Shown here: piece after piece, positions 1 through 10,413 of the stretch
How positions within the stretch are numbered: the stretch's first letter is position 1
How the letters are laid out: every line of letters begins with the position of its first letter
Assembly: GCF_000802245.2 (NCBI RefSeq)
Contig: NZ_CP021080.1
Span: 5,828,001 to 5,892,000, forward strand
DNA length: 64,000 nt
Origin: Streptomyces pluripotens
GTDB taxonomy: Bacteria; Actinomycetota; Actinomycetes; Streptomycetales; Streptomycetaceae
Direction of reading: 5' to 3'
Notes under the pieces: model-generated
What the model saw: only the letters and a program-made list of their open reading frames with translations
Told to the model about the DNA's origin: nothing
Database searches by the model: none
Made by a program: the position numbers and the translations under genes

Positions 1-1139
1 CGGCCGTCCATGACGACCTCGACCGGGGTGCCGAGTGTCATGCCGTCGACGGAGCGGGCGACGAGCTGGTCGGCGGGACCGCCGTGGGAAGGCGGGCGCA
101 CCCCGCACTCGGCCAGCAGGTCGGCCAGGCGGACCCCGATCCATCGCGCGTTACCGACGTACGGGCCGCCGACCTGGTTGGAGACGCAGGTCAGCGTGAT
201 GCGCCGTTCGATCAGTTCTCTGCCCAGCAGGTCCTCGAAGGTGAAGGTCCGCTCCCGGGCGACACCCTTGCCGTGGATGCGCAGCCGCCAGGCCGTGGCA
301 TCGACCTTCGGCACCACCAGGGCGGTGTCCACCCGGTAGAAGTCCCGGTTCGGGGTGATGAAGGGGCTGATGCCGGGGACTTCCATTCCGGCGCCCCCAG
401 GCAGGGGTGGTGCGGACGAGGCGGCGGCAGGCAGGACGACCCCGAGCCGGGAGGCGTCGGCGCCGCTGCCGCGGTCCCCGTTCAGGGACCGGCCAGCCAG
501 CCCGGCACCTGTCGAGGCAGCGGCCGCGGCCAGCGCCGCGGTGACGAAACCGCGCCGGTCCCAGCCGGGTTCCCGCGTCCCGTCGGCCGGGGGAAGGCCG
601 TTCGTGAACGGCAGGGAGTCCTTGTTCGGCCGGGAACCCGGCGCGGTGTTCTGCACGGATGCGGTGTCGCCGGTCGTTCGGGCCCGCAGCCGTCCCGCCA
701 GGTCGTACAGCAGCGCGGCTCCTGCGCAGGCACCGACCAGCGAGGGCAGGGCGTCAGCGAACCCGGTCGCGTCCGGTCGGCTCAGCGCGGCCCAGACGCC
801 CACGGCGCCCGAAACCGCCATCCCCGTGGAACCCGCTGTGCGGCTGTGCAGGGCTAGGAGGCCCAGGGCGACCGCGATGACGCCGAGCACGGCGACGATG
901 CCCAGTTGCAGTGCGAGTTTGTCGTTGGTGCCGAACTCGCGGATCGCCCAGTCCTTCACCGGTGCGGGTGCGCGGTCGATGGCCGCCGAACCGACCGCGA
1001 GGACGGGCGATGCCTGCGGCCGGACGGCCGCGGAGACCAGCTCCGCGACGGCCAGGGCGGCGTACCCGGCGAGCAGACCGCCGAGTGCGGCCGGCAGACG
1101 GCCCCCGGCATGGGCGGAGTTGCGCTTCTTCGTCCTCAC
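1..1139 (-). CDS. Membrane-anchored molybdopterin-dependent oxidoreductase (sulfite-oxidase family), 3' end outside window
   Basis: The minus strand is open from a GTG at 1139 to the window edge, so the C-terminus is missing. The N-terminal 200 or so residues contain several hydrophobic stretches (for example LGIVAVLGVIAVALGLLAL), then a twin-arginine-like RRGF segment. The sulfite-oxidase-type molybdopterin domain follows, with TPNRDFYRVDTALVVPKVDA and TCVSNQVGGPYVGNARWIGV. In the family this CVSN loop carries the Cys that ligates molybdenum. It probably oxidises or reduces a small substrate on the outer face of the membrane. An anti-sigma and a sigma gene lie directly upstream on the same strand, an arrangement seen for SigK-type loci. 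The GTG has only a weak ribosome-binding site, so the start is uncertain by a few codons. Confidence 0.82.
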   Translation of the reverse strand, partial: MRTKKRNSAHAGGRLPAALGGLLAGYAALAVAELVSAAVRPQASPVLAVGSAAIDRAPAPVKDWAIREFGTNDKLALQLGIVAVLGVIAVALGLLALHSRTAGSTGMAVSGAVGVWAALSRPDATGFADALPSLVGACAGAALLYDLAGRLRARTTGDTASVQNTAPGSRPNKDSLPFTNGLPPADGTREPGWDRRGFVTAALAAAAASTGAGLAGRSLNGDRGSGADASRLGVVLPAAASSAPPLPGGAGMEVPGISPFITPNRDFYRVDTALVVPKVDATAWRLRIHGKGVARERTFTFEDLLGRELIERRITLTCVSNQVGGPYVGNARWIGVRLADLLAECGVRPPSHGGPADQLVARSVDGMTLGTPVEVVMDG

Positions 1140-1303
1140 GCCGGTAATCCGGACCCGGCCCGGTGGCGGATTGGCCGTTCACCACATCGGGTTCATCCGG
1201 CTCCTGCCACCCATCCGCGAGGTCCCCGGCTACGGGGAACCGGACCTCTGCACCGTTCTCCCGACCGTGCCGTTCCTTCCCCGCGTACGTCCGGGCACGG
1301 GGC

Positions 1304-2053
1304 TCAGGTGGCGAACCGCATCGCCGCGATCGGCGACGACGTCGGCTGTCGGGAGCCGCCCGCCGGCTCCACCGTGACGCCGATGCCACGTGCTCCGTCC
1401 ACGGCACCCCGCATGAGGACCGCCTCGGTGGACCGGCCGGGGTCCATCACACCCGCCGGGCGCATGGTCCCCTGGTCGTCGAACCACAACTGGTAGACCT
1501 TGCCCGGCGGCGGCTCGGACATCCCGGATGCCACGAACACCGCCCGGCCGCGGCCGCGCGAGACCACGACCGTGGCCGTGGCCCCACCCCCAAGGCGGAC
1601 TGTGGTGGTGCGGGCGTCTGACGCGGCCAGCACGGCTGCGATGGCGTCCCAGCGCCGCTCGGCCCGCTCGGCCCGTTCGGCTGCCCGGTCGGCCCGCTGG
1701 TACTGCCACACCGCGGTGCCGCCGAGCCCGGCCGCCGCGGCCAGGCAGGCGGCCAGAGCCCAGCGGGTCAGCCGCGCCACGCGTCGCCGGGCGACGGGCT
1801 GGTGCACACCGGTGCGGCGCGGTGGCTCCTGCCGCACCGACTCGATGCGCCGCAGCACCTCGGCGCGCAGCGCGCCGCGCGGGCCTGCGGCGGCGGCGAG
1901 GCCGAGGCGGGCGGCGGTCGCCGAAAATTCACGGACCTCCGTGGCACACGCCTCGCAGGACCGCATGTGCCGTTCGAAGGCGCCCCGCTCGTCGGCACCC
2001 AGCGCGTGCAGTGCGTAGGCGCCGGTCAAGGTGTGCAGGTCGGCGGCGGTCAT
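1304..2053 (-). CDS. Zinc-type anti-sigma factor (RskA-like), single-pass membrane protein
   Basis: The 249-residue protein starts at the ATG at 2053, which overlaps the stop of the upstream sigma gene (ATGA), so the two are translationally coupled. The N-terminus has the zinc anti-sigma signature with His29, Cys33 and Cys36 (HMRSCEAC). One transmembrane helix is at about 95-116, followed by an Ala/Glu/Arg-rich coiled segment and an extracytoplasmic RskA C-terminal domain (about 145-249, with PPPGKVYQLWFDD). It should hold the adjacent ECF sigma factor at the membrane until a signal triggers its degradation. A longer reading from 2221 only adds codons that overlap the sigma gene and is not preferred. 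Confidence 0.9.
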   Translation of the reverse strand: MTAADLHTLTGAYALHALGADERGAFERHMRSCEACATEVREFSATAARLGLAAAAGPRGALRAEVLRRIESVRQEPPRRTGVHQPVARRRVARLTRWALAACLAAAAGLGGTAVWQYQRADRAAERAERAERRWDAIAAVLAASDARTTTVRLGGGATATVVVSRGRGRAVFVASGMSEPPPGKVYQLWFDDQGTMRPAGVMDPGRSTEAVLMRGAVDGARGIGVTVEPAGGSRQPTSSPIAAMRFAT

Positions 2054-2634
2054 GCGGTCACCCCCAGGCAGTCGCGCAGCCGGATCAGCCCGTCGCGCAG
2101 CCGCGTCTTGACCGTACCCAGTGGCAGAGCCAGCAGTTCGGCCACCTCGCGGTAGGTCAGCCCGCGGTAATAGGCCAGGGACACCGACTGCCGCTGCAAC
2201 TCGGTCAGCGTGCGCAGGCACCGGCGCACCTGCTCACGCTCCAGCCTGGTCTCGACCTCCTCGGTGACCTCGTCGTAGGCAGGCAGCTGGTCGAGCAGCG
2301 CCGCCTTCTCCTCACGGGCCGCCGACGCCTCCACCGAGCGGACCCGGTCCACGGCGCGCCGGTGGGCGAGGGTGAGAATCCAGTTGATCGCCGTTCCCCG
2401 GTCGGACCGGTAGTTGGCGGCCGTGCGCCACACCTCCACCAGTACCTCCTGCGTCACCTCCTCCGACTGAGCCTGATCCTTCAGCACCGCACGCACCACG
2501 CCGAAGACGGGTGCGGCGACCACGTCGTATACGGCCGCGAATGCCTGCCGGTCGCCCTGGGCGACAGCGCCGACCAACTCCTGCACATCGGGCCCCGCGG
2601 AGGGGTTCCTGCCGATGTGGACGACTTCTTTCAT
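2050..2634 (-). CDS. sigK: ECF RNA polymerase sigma factor, SigK-like
   Basis: The 194-residue protein has a sigma-70 region 2 at about 20-95 (FAAVYDVVAAPVFGVVRAVL and WILTLAHRRAVDRVRSVE) and a region 4 helix-turn-helix at about 130-188 (SLAYYRGLTYREVAELLALP, then GTVKTRLRDGLIRLR). The start at 2634 is chosen because AAGGAAG lies just upstream and the sigma domain begins right after it. The 361-residue extension upstream reads as non-coding. The 4-bp overlap with the anti-sigma gene and the following molybdoenzyme match the SigK/RskA layout. The pair is probably autoregulated. The subgroup name is inferred from neighbours and anti-sigma type. Confidence 0.9.
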   Translation of the reverse strand: MKEVVHIGRNPSAGPDVQELVGAVAQGDRQAFAAVYDVVAAPVFGVVRAVLKDQAQSEEVTQEVLVEVWRTAANYRSDRGTAINWILTLAHRRAVDRVRSVEASAAREEKAALLDQLPAYDEVTEEVETRLEREQVRRCLRTLTELQRQSVSLAYYRGLTYREVAELLALPLGTVKTRLRDGLIRLRDCLGVTA

Positions 2635-3150
2635 CGAGCTTCCTTCGTATGGCTGGCCGCTGTGGGGGCCAGTGCGGTGGAGCGAGCGGACTGCAGGGGT
2701 AATCCGGGGCTGTTGCGGCGGTGGATTGGCCGTACGGCGTTCTCCTCCACCGGGACGGGGCGGCTGGGCGCCGGTGGACCGCGTCACACGTGAACCACCA
2801 CTACTGCCGTCCCGACGCTGACGGATGCACGCGGCGTGCGCCGGCCGGCGGCAGCCGGCACTGACGCAGGGGCGGTTGGGCTCGGCGCCGACGATGTAAC
2901 GTGCCGGACGCTGCGACCCGGGCACGGACCGGCCGCTGGGGGCTGCGTGACCTGGGGCGTAACCGGGTACCCTCCAGGCGCTGGTCCCACCCGCTGGGGG
3001 CCGGATGGCCCTGGTGCGGTGAGCGGTGCCGGCGTGAACTTGCATGGCGCGGTTCCGGCTCGATCCCGGAGCCGGAGGGGTGGCCGCCGGGCTGGACGAG
3101 GACCGGGTCGGGCCGACGGTCAGCAACGAGTTCACACGGAGGCATCAGAC
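2635..3150. other. Intergenic region between divergent sigK and the APC permease
   Basis: This 516-bp stretch lies between two divergent genes and must hold both promoters. No reading frame in it looks like a protein. An ideal GGAGG ribosome-binding site for the permease is at 3138-3142. I see no convincing operator palindrome. Confidence 0.5.
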
Positions 3151-4455
3151 ATGCAGAGGCGGCGCGAGACGGGGCTGGGTGTCCCGGCGCTGGTGTCGAT
3201 CGGGATCGGCGGGATGGTCGGCGGCGGCATCTTCTCGGTGCTCGGCCTGACCGTGCAGGTGGCCGGGGCGGGCGCCTACATATCGTTCCTCGTCGGTGGC
3301 ACGGTCGCGGCCCTGACCGGAGTCTCCTACGCCGTGCTGTCGGTGCGGATCCGTAGCCGTGGAGGCACGGCCGCGTTCCTCGACCGGGCCTTCGGCCCCC
3401 GGTTGGCCGGGCCGCTCAACCTGCTGTTGTGGCTGAGCTACTTCGTGATGCTCGGGTTGTACGCAATCGCCTTCGGGGCGTACTTGGCCGCGCTGCTGGG
3501 CCTGTCCGCCGACTGGCGGCGCGTGCTGGCCAGCGCGGTCGTGGTCTGTTTCACCGCGCTCAACCTCGCCGGGGCCAAGGTGGTGGGACGGGCCGAGGAA
3601 CTGCTGGTCTACTTCAAACTGGTCGTCCTGATGCTCTTCTGCATCGGCGGCCTGGCCTTCGTCGACACCTCCCGGGTCGCACCGTCGGCGTACCCCCACG
3701 GCGGCGCCATCGTCTACGCAGGCTGCCTGATCTTCCTCGCCTACGAGGGGTTCGAACTGATCGCGAACGCTGCCGAGGACGCCGCCCAGCCCGAACGCTC
3801 CCTGCCCCGGGCCTACCTGATCTCCATTGGTACCGTCATCGCCCTCTACGTCCTGGTGGCCTTCGTCGCCGTCGGCAACCTGACCGGGCAGCAGATCGCC
3901 CAGAACCGCGATTACGCCCTGGCGGTCGCCGCCCGGCCGCTGCTGGGTCAGGCGGGCTTCACGCTCATCGCCATCGCCGCCGTCGTGTCCACGGCGAGCG
4001 CCATCAACGCCACTCTCTACGGCACCGCCAAGTTCACCTATCTGATGGCCCGTCACGGCGAGCTTCCCGAGCACTTGGCCGAGCCGGTGTGGAACCGTCC
4101 CATCGGCGGGCTGCTGGCCACCGCGGGGGGAACCCTCCTCATCGTCAACCTGGTCGACATCGAGGGCATCAGCCTCATGGGGTCGGCCGGCTTCCTCCTG
4201 GTTTTCGCCGCCGTCAACCTCGCCGCCGCTCGGCTCGCGGATGCCGGCACCGGCACGCGGGCGGCTGCGGCCATCGGTGTGGCGGCGTGCGTGATCTGCC
4301 TCGTCGCGCTGATCGTCTACGCGGCGACCAACATCCCACGGCAACTCATGGTGCTCGGTGCGATGCTCGTGCTGGCGGTGCTGGGTGAAATCGTGATCCA
4401 GGCGCGCGGTCGGAAACTGCCGGAAGGTGCCAGGGCGGCGTCGCCCGGAGCCTGA
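3151..4455 (+). CDS. APC-superfamily amino-acid permease
   Basis: The 434-residue protein has about twelve hydrophobic helices. Its N-terminus has the signature of the amino acid/polyamine/organocation family (VSIGIGGMVGGGIFSVLG at about 12-29), where the glycine-rich unwound helix 1 binds the substrate. The family loop YEGFELIANAAEDA is present near the middle. The ATG at 3151 follows GGAGG by 8 nt, which rejects the longer frame from 2836. The gene stands alone, divergent from sigK and convergent with meaB, with a hairpin terminator between it and meaB. The substrate cannot be told from sequence; amino acids or amines are likely. Confidence 0.88.
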   Translation: MQRRRETGLGVPALVSIGIGGMVGGGIFSVLGLTVQVAGAGAYISFLVGGTVAALTGVSYAVLSVRIRSRGGTAAFLDRAFGPRLAGPLNLLLWLSYFVMLGLYAIAFGAYLAALLGLSADWRRVLASAVVVCFTALNLAGAKVVGRAEELLVYFKLVVLMLFCIGGLAFVDTSRVAPSAYPHGGAIVYAGCLIFLAYEGFELIANAAEDAAQPERSLPRAYLISIGTVIALYVLVAFVAVGNLTGQQIAQNRDYALAVAARPLLGQAGFTLIAIAAVVSTASAINATLYGTAKFTYLMARHGELPEHLAEPVWNRPIGGLLATAGGTLLIVNLVDIEGISLMGSAGFLLVFAAVNLAAARLADAGTGTRAAAAIGVAACVICLVALIVYAATNIPRQLMVLGAMLVLAVLGEIVIQARGRKLPEGARAASPGA

Positions 4456-4566
4456 CCTCAGCGCCACGACCGCCGCCGTACCTCCACACGTCCGTACGAG
4501 GTGTGGTCATCGACACGGGCCCGTGCACCGCCACCGCCGCAGACCAGCGGAGTGGGCCGGTGGGCG

Positions 4567-4597
4567 GGACGGACAGCGCGAACGGGCCCGTCCGTCC
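4567..4597. terminator. Hairpin between convergent permease and meaB
   Basis: GGACGGAC (4567-4574) pairs perfectly with GTCCGTCC (4590-4597) across a 15-nt loop that itself contains the palindrome ACGGGCCCGT. It lies between two convergent genes and can serve both strands as an intrinsic terminator without a clear U tract, which is common in Streptomyces. Confidence 0.55.
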
Positions 4598-4647
4598 TCC
4601 CCGACACCCCGGAGCACGTCGTGGCGCGGCGCGCCGGTCCGGCCGAC

Positions 4648-5652
4648 TCAGTGACCGGCCTGGGGAGCCGTACACCCTTCGAATGCCGCAAGGATGCGTT
4701 CCGCCGCCCGTGTCGCCGTCAGCCGGCCCTCCCTGACCTGCCGTTCGAGGTCCGGTGCGGCCTCACGCACCGCCGGGTCGGCGTGCAGGCGGCCGAGCAG
4801 TTCGTCACGGACCATCGCCCAGGTCCAGCCGACCTGCTGCTCCCGTCGTTTGGCGGCGAGCCGTCCGGTGGATTCGAGCAGCCTGCGGTGCTGTTCCAGG
4901 CGTTCCCACACCGTGTCCAGGCCGGTCGACTCCCGGGCGCTGCAGTGCAGTACCGGGGGAGTCCAGAACGCGTCCTTGCCGTGCATCAGCCGCAGCGCGC
5001 CCGCCAGCTCCCGGGCCGCCGCCCGCGCGTCGCGCTCGTGCGGACCGTCCGCCTTGTTGACGGCGATCACATCGGCCAGCTCCAGGACGCCCTTCTTGAT
5101 GCCCTGCAGCTGGTCGCCGGTGCGGGCCAGGGTCAGCAACAGGAAGGAGTCGACCATGTCGGCGACCGCGGTCTCCGACTGGCCCACGCCGACGGTCTCC
5201 ACGAGGATCACGTCGTAGCCCGCCGCCTCCATGACCACCATTGACTCCCGGGTGGCTTTCGCGACTCCGCCCAGCGTGCCCGCGCTGGGGGAGGGCCGGA
5301 CGAAGGCGTGCGGGTCCACCGCGAGGCGCTCCATCCGGGTCTTGTCGCCCAGGATGGAGCCGCCGGTGCGAGTGGAGGAGGGGTCGACGGCGAGGACTGC
5401 CACCCGGTGTCCCAGCGAGGTCAAGAGCGTGCCGAACGCGTCGATGAACGTCGACTTGCCCACGCCCGGCACCCCGCTCACACCGATCCGCCGTGACCGG
5501 CCGCTGTGCGGCAGCAGCTCGGTGAGCAACTGCTGTGCCAGCGCCCGGTGCTGAGGCCGGGTGGACTCGACGAGCGTGACGGCGCGGGCCACCAGGGCCC
5601 GCCTGCCGTCGAGCACACCCTTGACATACGTGTCGAGATCGATCGCTGCCAT
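4648..5652 (-). CDS. meaB: Methylmalonyl-CoA mutase-associated GTPase MeaB (ArgK family)
   Basis: This 334-residue G3E-type P-loop GTPase loads and protects adenosylcobalamin in methylmalonyl-CoA mutase. Walker A is GVPGVGKS at 60-67, the switch segment is VETVGVGQSE at 151-160, and the guanine-specificity motif NKAD is at 199-202. Length is normal for the family. The gene begins 5 bp after the mutB stop, so it is the last gene of the mutA-mutB-meaB operon. No alternative function is likely in this context. Confidence 0.96.
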   Translation of the reverse strand: MAAIDLDTYVKGVLDGRRALVARAVTLVESTRPQHRALAQQLLTELLPHSGRSRRIGVSGVPGVGKSTFIDAFGTLLTSLGHRVAVLAVDPSSTRTGGSILGDKTRMERLAVDPHAFVRPSPSAGTLGGVAKATRESMVVMEAAGYDVILVETVGVGQSETAVADMVDSFLLLTLARTGDQLQGIKKGVLELADVIAVNKADGPHERDARAAARELAGALRLMHGKDAFWTPPVLHCSARESTGLDTVWERLEQHRRLLESTGRLAAKRREQQVGWTWAMVRDELLGRLHADPAVREAAPDLERQVREGRLTATRAAERILAAFEGCTAPQAGH

Positions 5653-5657
5653 CGGCC

Positions 5658-7841
5658 CTACAGGGCGTGGCCGAGGTCGGCCGACAATCGCTGCACCAGG
5701 TCGTACGCCGCGTCCGGGATCACCGTGCCGGGCGGGAACACGGCCGCGGCGCCCATCTCCAACAGGGTCGGTACGTCCTGCGGGGGGATGACCCCGCCGA
5801 CCACGATCATGATGTCCTCGCGCCCCTCCTCGGCGAGTTTCTCGCGCAGCGCCGGGACAAGCGTGAGGTGACCGGCGGCCAGCGAGGAAACCCCGACGAT
5901 GTGCACGTCCGCCTCGACCGCCTGCCGGGCGACCTCGCCCGGCGTCTGGAACAGCGGGCCGACGTCGACATCGAAGCCGAGGTCGGCGAAGGCCGTTGCG
6001 ATCACCTTCTGGCCGCGGTCGTGGCCGTCCTGGCCCATCTTGGCTACCAGGATGCGCGGCCGCCTCCCCTCGGCCTCGGCGAAGGCGTCCACCAGGGCAC
6101 GGGTTCGGTCCACGGACGGGGACCGGCCTGCTTCATTGCGGTACACACCGGAGATCGTACGGATCTGGCTCGCGTGCCGGCCGTAGACCTTCTCCAGGGC
6201 GTCGGAGATCTCGCCCACGGTCGCCTTCGCCCGGGCCGCGCGCACTGCCAGTTCCAGCAGGTTGTCGCTACCGTCGGCGGCCCGGGTGAGCGCGTCCAGG
6301 GCATCCCGGCAGGCCTGCTCGTCCCGCTCCGCGCGCAGTCGCCGCAGCTTCTCGATCTGCTGGGCGCGCACGGCCGAGTTGTCGACCTTGAGGACCTCGA
6401 TCTGCTCGTCGCCGTCACCGCTTCCGGGCTGGTACTTGTTGACGCCGATCACCGGCTGCCGCCCGGAGTCGATGCGGGCCTGCGTGCGGGCCGCCGCCTC
6501 CTCCACGCGCAGCTTGGGGATGCCGGCGTCGATGGCCTGCGCCATGCCGCCCGCCTGCTCGACCTCCTGGATGTGTGCCCAGGCCCTGCGGGCGAGGTCG
6601 TAGGTCAACCGTTCCACGTAGGCGCTGCCGCCCCACGGGTCGATGACCCGGGTGGTGCCCGACTCCTGCTGGATGAGCAACTGGGTGTTCCGGGCGATCC
6701 GTGCCGAGAAGTCGGTCGGCAGGGCGAGGGCCTCGTCGAGGGCGTTGGTGTGCAGCGACTGTGTGTGGCCCTGGGTCGCCGCCATCGCCTCCACACAGGT
6801 ACGGGTGACATTGTTGAAGACGTCCTGCGCGGTCAGTGACCAGCCCGAGGTCTGCGAATGGGTGCGCAGCGACAGCGACTTGGCGTTCTTCGGCTCGAAC
6901 TGCGAGACGAGCTTGGCCCACAGCAGCCGCGCGGCCCGCAACTTGGCGATCTCCATGAAGAAATTCATGCCGATCGCCCAGAAGAAGGAGAGCCGGGGTG
7001 CGAACGCGTCCACGTCCAGGCCCGCGGCGCGCCCGGCGCGGATGTACTCCACACCGTCGGCGAGCGTGTACGCCAGCTCCAGATCGGCCGTCGCGCCGGC
7101 TTCCTGGATGTGGTACCCGGAGATGGAGATGGAGTTGTAGCGCGGCATCCGCTGCGAGGTGTACGAGAAGATGTCGGAGATGATCCGCATCGACGGCTTC
7201 GGCGGATAGATATAGGTGTTGCGGACCATGAACTCCTTGAGAATGTCGTTCTGGATGGTCCCGGCCAGCTTCTCGGGCGGCACGCCCTGTTCCTCCGCCG
7301 CCACGATGTACAGCGCCAGCACCGGCAGCACCGCGCCGTTCATCGTCATCGACACCGTCATCCGGTCCAGCGGGATCCCGTCGAACAGCTGCCGCATGTC
7401 GTAGATCGAGTCGATCGCCACGCCCGCCATGCCGACGTCACCGGTCACCCGCGGGTGGTCGCTGTCGTAACCCCGGTGCGTGGGCAGGTCGAAGGCGACC
7501 GACAAGCCCTTCTGGCCCGCTGCCAGGTTGCGCCGGTAGAAGGCGTTGGACTCCTCTGCGGTGGAGAAGCCCGCGTACTGGCGGATCGTCCAGGGCTGGT
7601 TGACGTACATCGTCGGGTACGGGCCGCGCAGATACGGCGCGATGCCCGGGTAGGTGTCGAGGAAGTCCAGGCCTTCCAGGTCACGACCGGTGTACAGCGG
7701 CTTGACCCCGATGCCCTCCGGGGTCTCCCACAGGGGCTGCGCGCCCCCGGCTGCCCGCTCGACGGCCTTGCACCACTCCTCGACATCGCCGTCGGCGACC
7801 GGGGCCCCCAGCTCGATGCCGGAGAAGTCGGGGATTCCCAT
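5658..7841 (-). CDS. mutB: Methylmalonyl-CoA mutase, catalytic large subunit
   Basis: The 727-residue enzyme interconverts (R)-methylmalonyl-CoA and succinyl-CoA with adenosylcobalamin. It links propionyl-CoA and odd-chain or branched acids to the TCA cycle and supplies methylmalonyl units for polyketides. The TIM-barrel part begins with [18 protein letters not shown], typical of the substrate domain. The C-terminal B12 domain has the cobalt-ligating DGHDRG motif at about 605-610 and the conserved [15 protein letters not shown] loop. The ATG at 7841 overlaps the mutA stop by 1 nt (TGATG), showing tight coupling. Length is full. Confidence 0.97.
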   Translation of the reverse strand: MGIPDFSGIELGAPVADGDVEEWCKAVERAAGGAQPLWETPEGIGVKPLYTGRDLEGLDFLDTYPGIAPYLRGPYPTMYVNQPWTIRQYAGFSTAEESNAFYRRNLAAGQKGLSVAFDLPTHRGYDSDHPRVTGDVGMAGVAIDSIYDMRQLFDGIPLDRMTVSMTMNGAVLPVLALYIVAAEEQGVPPEKLAGTIQNDILKEFMVRNTYIYPPKPSMRIISDIFSYTSQRMPRYNSISISGYHIQEAGATADLELAYTLADGVEYIRAGRAAGLDVDAFAPRLSFFWAIGMNFFMEIAKLRAARLLWAKLVSQFEPKNAKSLSLRTHSQTSGWSLTAQDVFNNVTRTCVEAMAATQGHTQSLHTNALDEALALPTDFSARIARNTQLLIQQESGTTRVIDPWGGSAYVERLTYDLARRAWAHIQEVEQAGGMAQAIDAGIPKLRVEEAAARTQARIDSGRQPVIGVNKYQPGSGDGDEQIEVLKVDNSAVRAQQIEKLRRLRAERDEQACRDALDALTRAADGSDNLLELAVRAARAKATVGEISDALEKVYGRHASQIRTISGVYRNEAGRSPSVDRTRALVDAFAEAEGRRPRILVAKMGQDGHDRGQKVIATAFADLGFDVDVGPLFQTPGEVARQAVEADVHIVGVSSLAAGHLTLVPALREKLAEEGREDIMIVVGGVIPPQDVPTLLEMGAAAVFPPGTVIPDAAYDLVQRLSADLGHAL

Positions 7842-9658
7842 CAGGACACTCCCATGCGGTCGAGGGTCGCGGACAGCACGGCGACGGCGTCGCAGCCCGC
7901 GAAGACGTACGAGTCGACGCCCGGGTGGTCAGCCGGCCGGCCGGCGAGGAAGACGTGCCTGGCACCGGCCGAGCGCAGTGACTCGGCCGTCTGCGCCGCC
8001 TGTTCGGCGTAGAGCGCGTCGCTGGAGCACAGCACGACCTCGGTGGCCCCGCTGTCCTCGAAGCGGCCCTCGGTGACCGGCTCGATGCCGCCCGCCTGGA
8101 ACAGGTTGGCGGCGAAGGCCGAGCGGGCAGTGTGTTCGGCGGGCGAGCCAAGGGTTGCGAGGAAGACCCGGGGACGTGAGCCGGTCCGTGCGAGGTGGGC
8201 GTCGGAGCGGGCGCGCAGTTCTTCGTAGGCTTCGTCGCGGCGCACCCGCGGTAGACCACCGGCAGGCGGCTCGGGCGCGGGCTCGCGCTCCACCGGCTTC
8301 TCTGACAGCAGGGGGAACTCGCTGACGCCGGTGATGGGTTCGCGCCGCTTGGCGAGCTTTTTGGAGCGCTCTGCCCAGGTCGTCGCCAGGTCCGTGCGTA
8401 GACGGCCGGAGCGCAGAACTGCGGCCTGGCCGCCGTCGCGTTCGATGGTGCGGAAGAACCGCCAGGCGGCCTGCGCCAGTTCGTCCGTCAGCCGCTCGAC
8501 GTACCAGGAGCCGCCCGCCGGGTCGACGACCCGCGCCAGGTGGGACTCCTCGATGAGGATCGTGGAGGTGTTGCGGGCGATCCGGCGGGCGAACGCGTCC
8601 GGCAGGCCCAGCGAATGGTCGAACGGCAGTACGGTCACGGCGTCGGCGCCGCCGACCCCGGCGGCGAGTGTCGCGATGGTGGTGCGGAGCATGTTCACCC
8701 ACGGGTCGCGGCGGGTCATCATCACTGGTGAGGTCACCACGTGCTGCACCTGGGCGCCCGCGCCCGATGCCCCGGACACCTCGGTCACCCGGGCCCACAG
8801 CCGTCGCGCCGCGCGCAGCTTGGCGACGGTCAGGAACTGGTCGGCGGTGGCGGCGTAGCGGAACTCCAGTTGGGACGCGGCCTGTTCGACGCTCAGCCCC
8901 ACCTCGGTGAGTTCCCGGAGATAGGCCACCCCAGTGGCGAGCGAGACGCCCAACTCCTGTGCGGCCGAGCCGCCTGCCTCGTGGTACGGCAACGCGTCCA
9001 CGGTCAGCGCGCGAAGTCCCGGGTACGTCCCGGCGCAACGTGCGGCCAGGGCGGCGAAGGGCGCGCATCCCAGTGGTGTGCCGGTGCGGGCCTCGTACCC
9101 GAGCGGATCGGCACCCAGGTTGCCGCGCGCGGCCTTCGGGTCGACGCCCCTGTCCGCGTACAGGCCCAGCAGGGCCTCGGCGGCTACCTCGGTGTCGCGC
9201 CCCGCGTCCAGGACGACCGGCGCCAGGTCGAGGTAGACGCCGTCAAGAGCCCGGTGGAGCTGGCTGACCGGGATACCGCCCTCGCCCAGGACCAGCCAGA
9301 GGGAGCCGACGCCGCTCTCCAGGTCGGTCAGTACCGCGTCCGCGGAGCTGCCGGTGATCGCTGCGTGTCGCTGCCGTACGTCCCAGCCGCCCGCGGTGTT
9401 GCCCTCGGGGCGGTTGCCCCGTACAAACGGGGCGAAGCCCGGCAGGCCGGGGTCAGGCGCGGTATCGCGCGCCGTGTACAGGGGACGGGTGCGCAGCCCG
9501 TCCTCCAGCATCGTGGACAGGGCGTCCTCAGCTGCCGCGCCCGAGACTTCCTTGCCCGACTTGCGCAGCACACCCTCGACCAGGCGTTGCCACTGCTCGT
9601 GTGTCGCGTCAGGGAACTCGGCGGCCAGTGAGAGCCCGTCGTCAGGCAGGACCGTCAT
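7841..9658 (-). CDS. mutA: Methylmalonyl-CoA mutase, small (non-catalytic) subunit
   Basis: The 605-residue partner of MutB has the same overall fold, and its C-terminal B12-like domain is degenerate: where MutB has DGHDRG, this protein reads [11 protein letters not shown] and lacks the cobalt-binding His. That is the usual state of the small subunit in heterodimeric mutases. It is the first gene of the operon. The start at 9658 has no strong ribosome-binding site; TAGCAT lies about 10 nt upstream and may be a -10 element of a near-leaderless transcript. Confidence 0.95.
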   Translation of the reverse strand: MTVLPDDGLSLAAEFPDATHEQWQRLVEGVLRKSGKEVSGAAAEDALSTMLEDGLRTRPLYTARDTAPDPGLPGFAPFVRGNRPEGNTAGGWDVRQRHAAITGSSADAVLTDLESGVGSLWLVLGEGGIPVSQLHRALDGVYLDLAPVVLDAGRDTEVAAEALLGLYADRGVDPKAARGNLGADPLGYEARTGTPLGCAPFAALAARCAGTYPGLRALTVDALPYHEAGGSAAQELGVSLATGVAYLRELTEVGLSVEQAASQLEFRYAATADQFLTVAKLRAARRLWARVTEVSGASGAGAQVQHVVTSPVMMTRRDPWVNMLRTTIATLAAGVGGADAVTVLPFDHSLGLPDAFARRIARNTSTILIEESHLARVVDPAGGSWYVERLTDELAQAAWRFFRTIERDGGQAAVLRSGRLRTDLATTWAERSKKLAKRREPITGVSEFPLLSEKPVEREPAPEPPAGGLPRVRRDEAYEELRARSDAHLARTGSRPRVFLATLGSPAEHTARSAFAANLFQAGGIEPVTEGRFEDSGATEVVLCSSDALYAEQAAQTAESLRSAGARHVFLAGRPADHPGVDSYVFAGCDAVAVLSATLDRMGVS

Positions 9659-10413
9659 GGCTCGGATGCTAGGGCAGCATGCTCAGGTGAGAGCACCGTG
9701 GAGGCTGTGAGGTTTCCCTCCTTTCGGCTGTGACCTGTGCCTCTCATCTGCCGCAGGGCTGGCGCAAGGCTGCCGGAATGCCCGTCCTCCGGGCCCGGAG
9801 GGGCCACATGTTCATGGCCGTGGTGGCCGGCGTCCTGCAGGCCCGCGAGGGCTTGCCGCACGGTTCCGGTGCAGGGCTGATGCCTCCCGCGTGAGGTCGT
9901 GTGTCCTGCCGGTGAGGGCGGTCGCCCTTCGGTCCGGCAGGCGGACCGACCTGTTCGGGCGGAGGGGAGCCGGCGGACCACGTCTCGGGTGACGGGGCCG
10001 GCGGCCCGCGTCCCCCGCAGCCCGGCCACGGGCCGTCCGACCGACGGCAGGGAACCCGGAACTCGGCTTCGGAGGTGTCCAGGGTCTGCGACTGGTCGTG
10101 GCTGCTACGTCGTGACGCCGGGGCGACGGACACCGCCAGCTGTGTCCGTCGCCCGGACGGCACCTGTCGTTCTTCCGCCAAGTGCACGCCGCCGGACGTT
10201 AGCGGCGGGTGGCGAGCCGAGTGCGACGGTCGGCGAAGAGTCCGGTGCGAGAGCGACAAGAACCAGGCGCATTCGGGCATCTCCCCCTGATTCATACCGG
10301 GTCCGGGACCGAAGGGCCCGTCGCGCACCGTGTCGTTGTTGGGCTGAACGGGTGACTTGGCGTAAGAATTGGCTGGTGCAGGCATTGAGCGTGAGTCAGG
10401 TCGGGGGGAGCCG
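9659..10413. other. Intergenic region upstream of mutA and the sepF-like gene
   Basis: This 755-bp divergent spacer has open frames on both strands, but their composition is Pro/Arg/Ser-rich and low in hydrophobic pattern, so I do not call a gene. It holds the mutA promoter side and, at 10402-10409, a GGGGGGAG ribosome-binding site for the next gene. I looked for the cobalamin-riboswitch B12 box upstream of mutA and did not find one. Confidence 0.45.

Noticed and set aside
3145..4467. 440-codon minus-strand frame over the APC permease
   Set aside because: Antisense shadow rich in Gly/Asp/Gln; the plus-strand frame has clear membrane helices and a GGAGG start.
9659..9900. Possible cobalamin riboswitch before the B12-dependent mutase operon
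   Set aside because: No B12-box consensus or matching secondary structure found by eye.
10190..10215. CGCCGC/GCGGCG inverted arms as an operator or terminator
   Set aside because: Only 6-bp GC arms in very GC-rich DNA; expected by chance.
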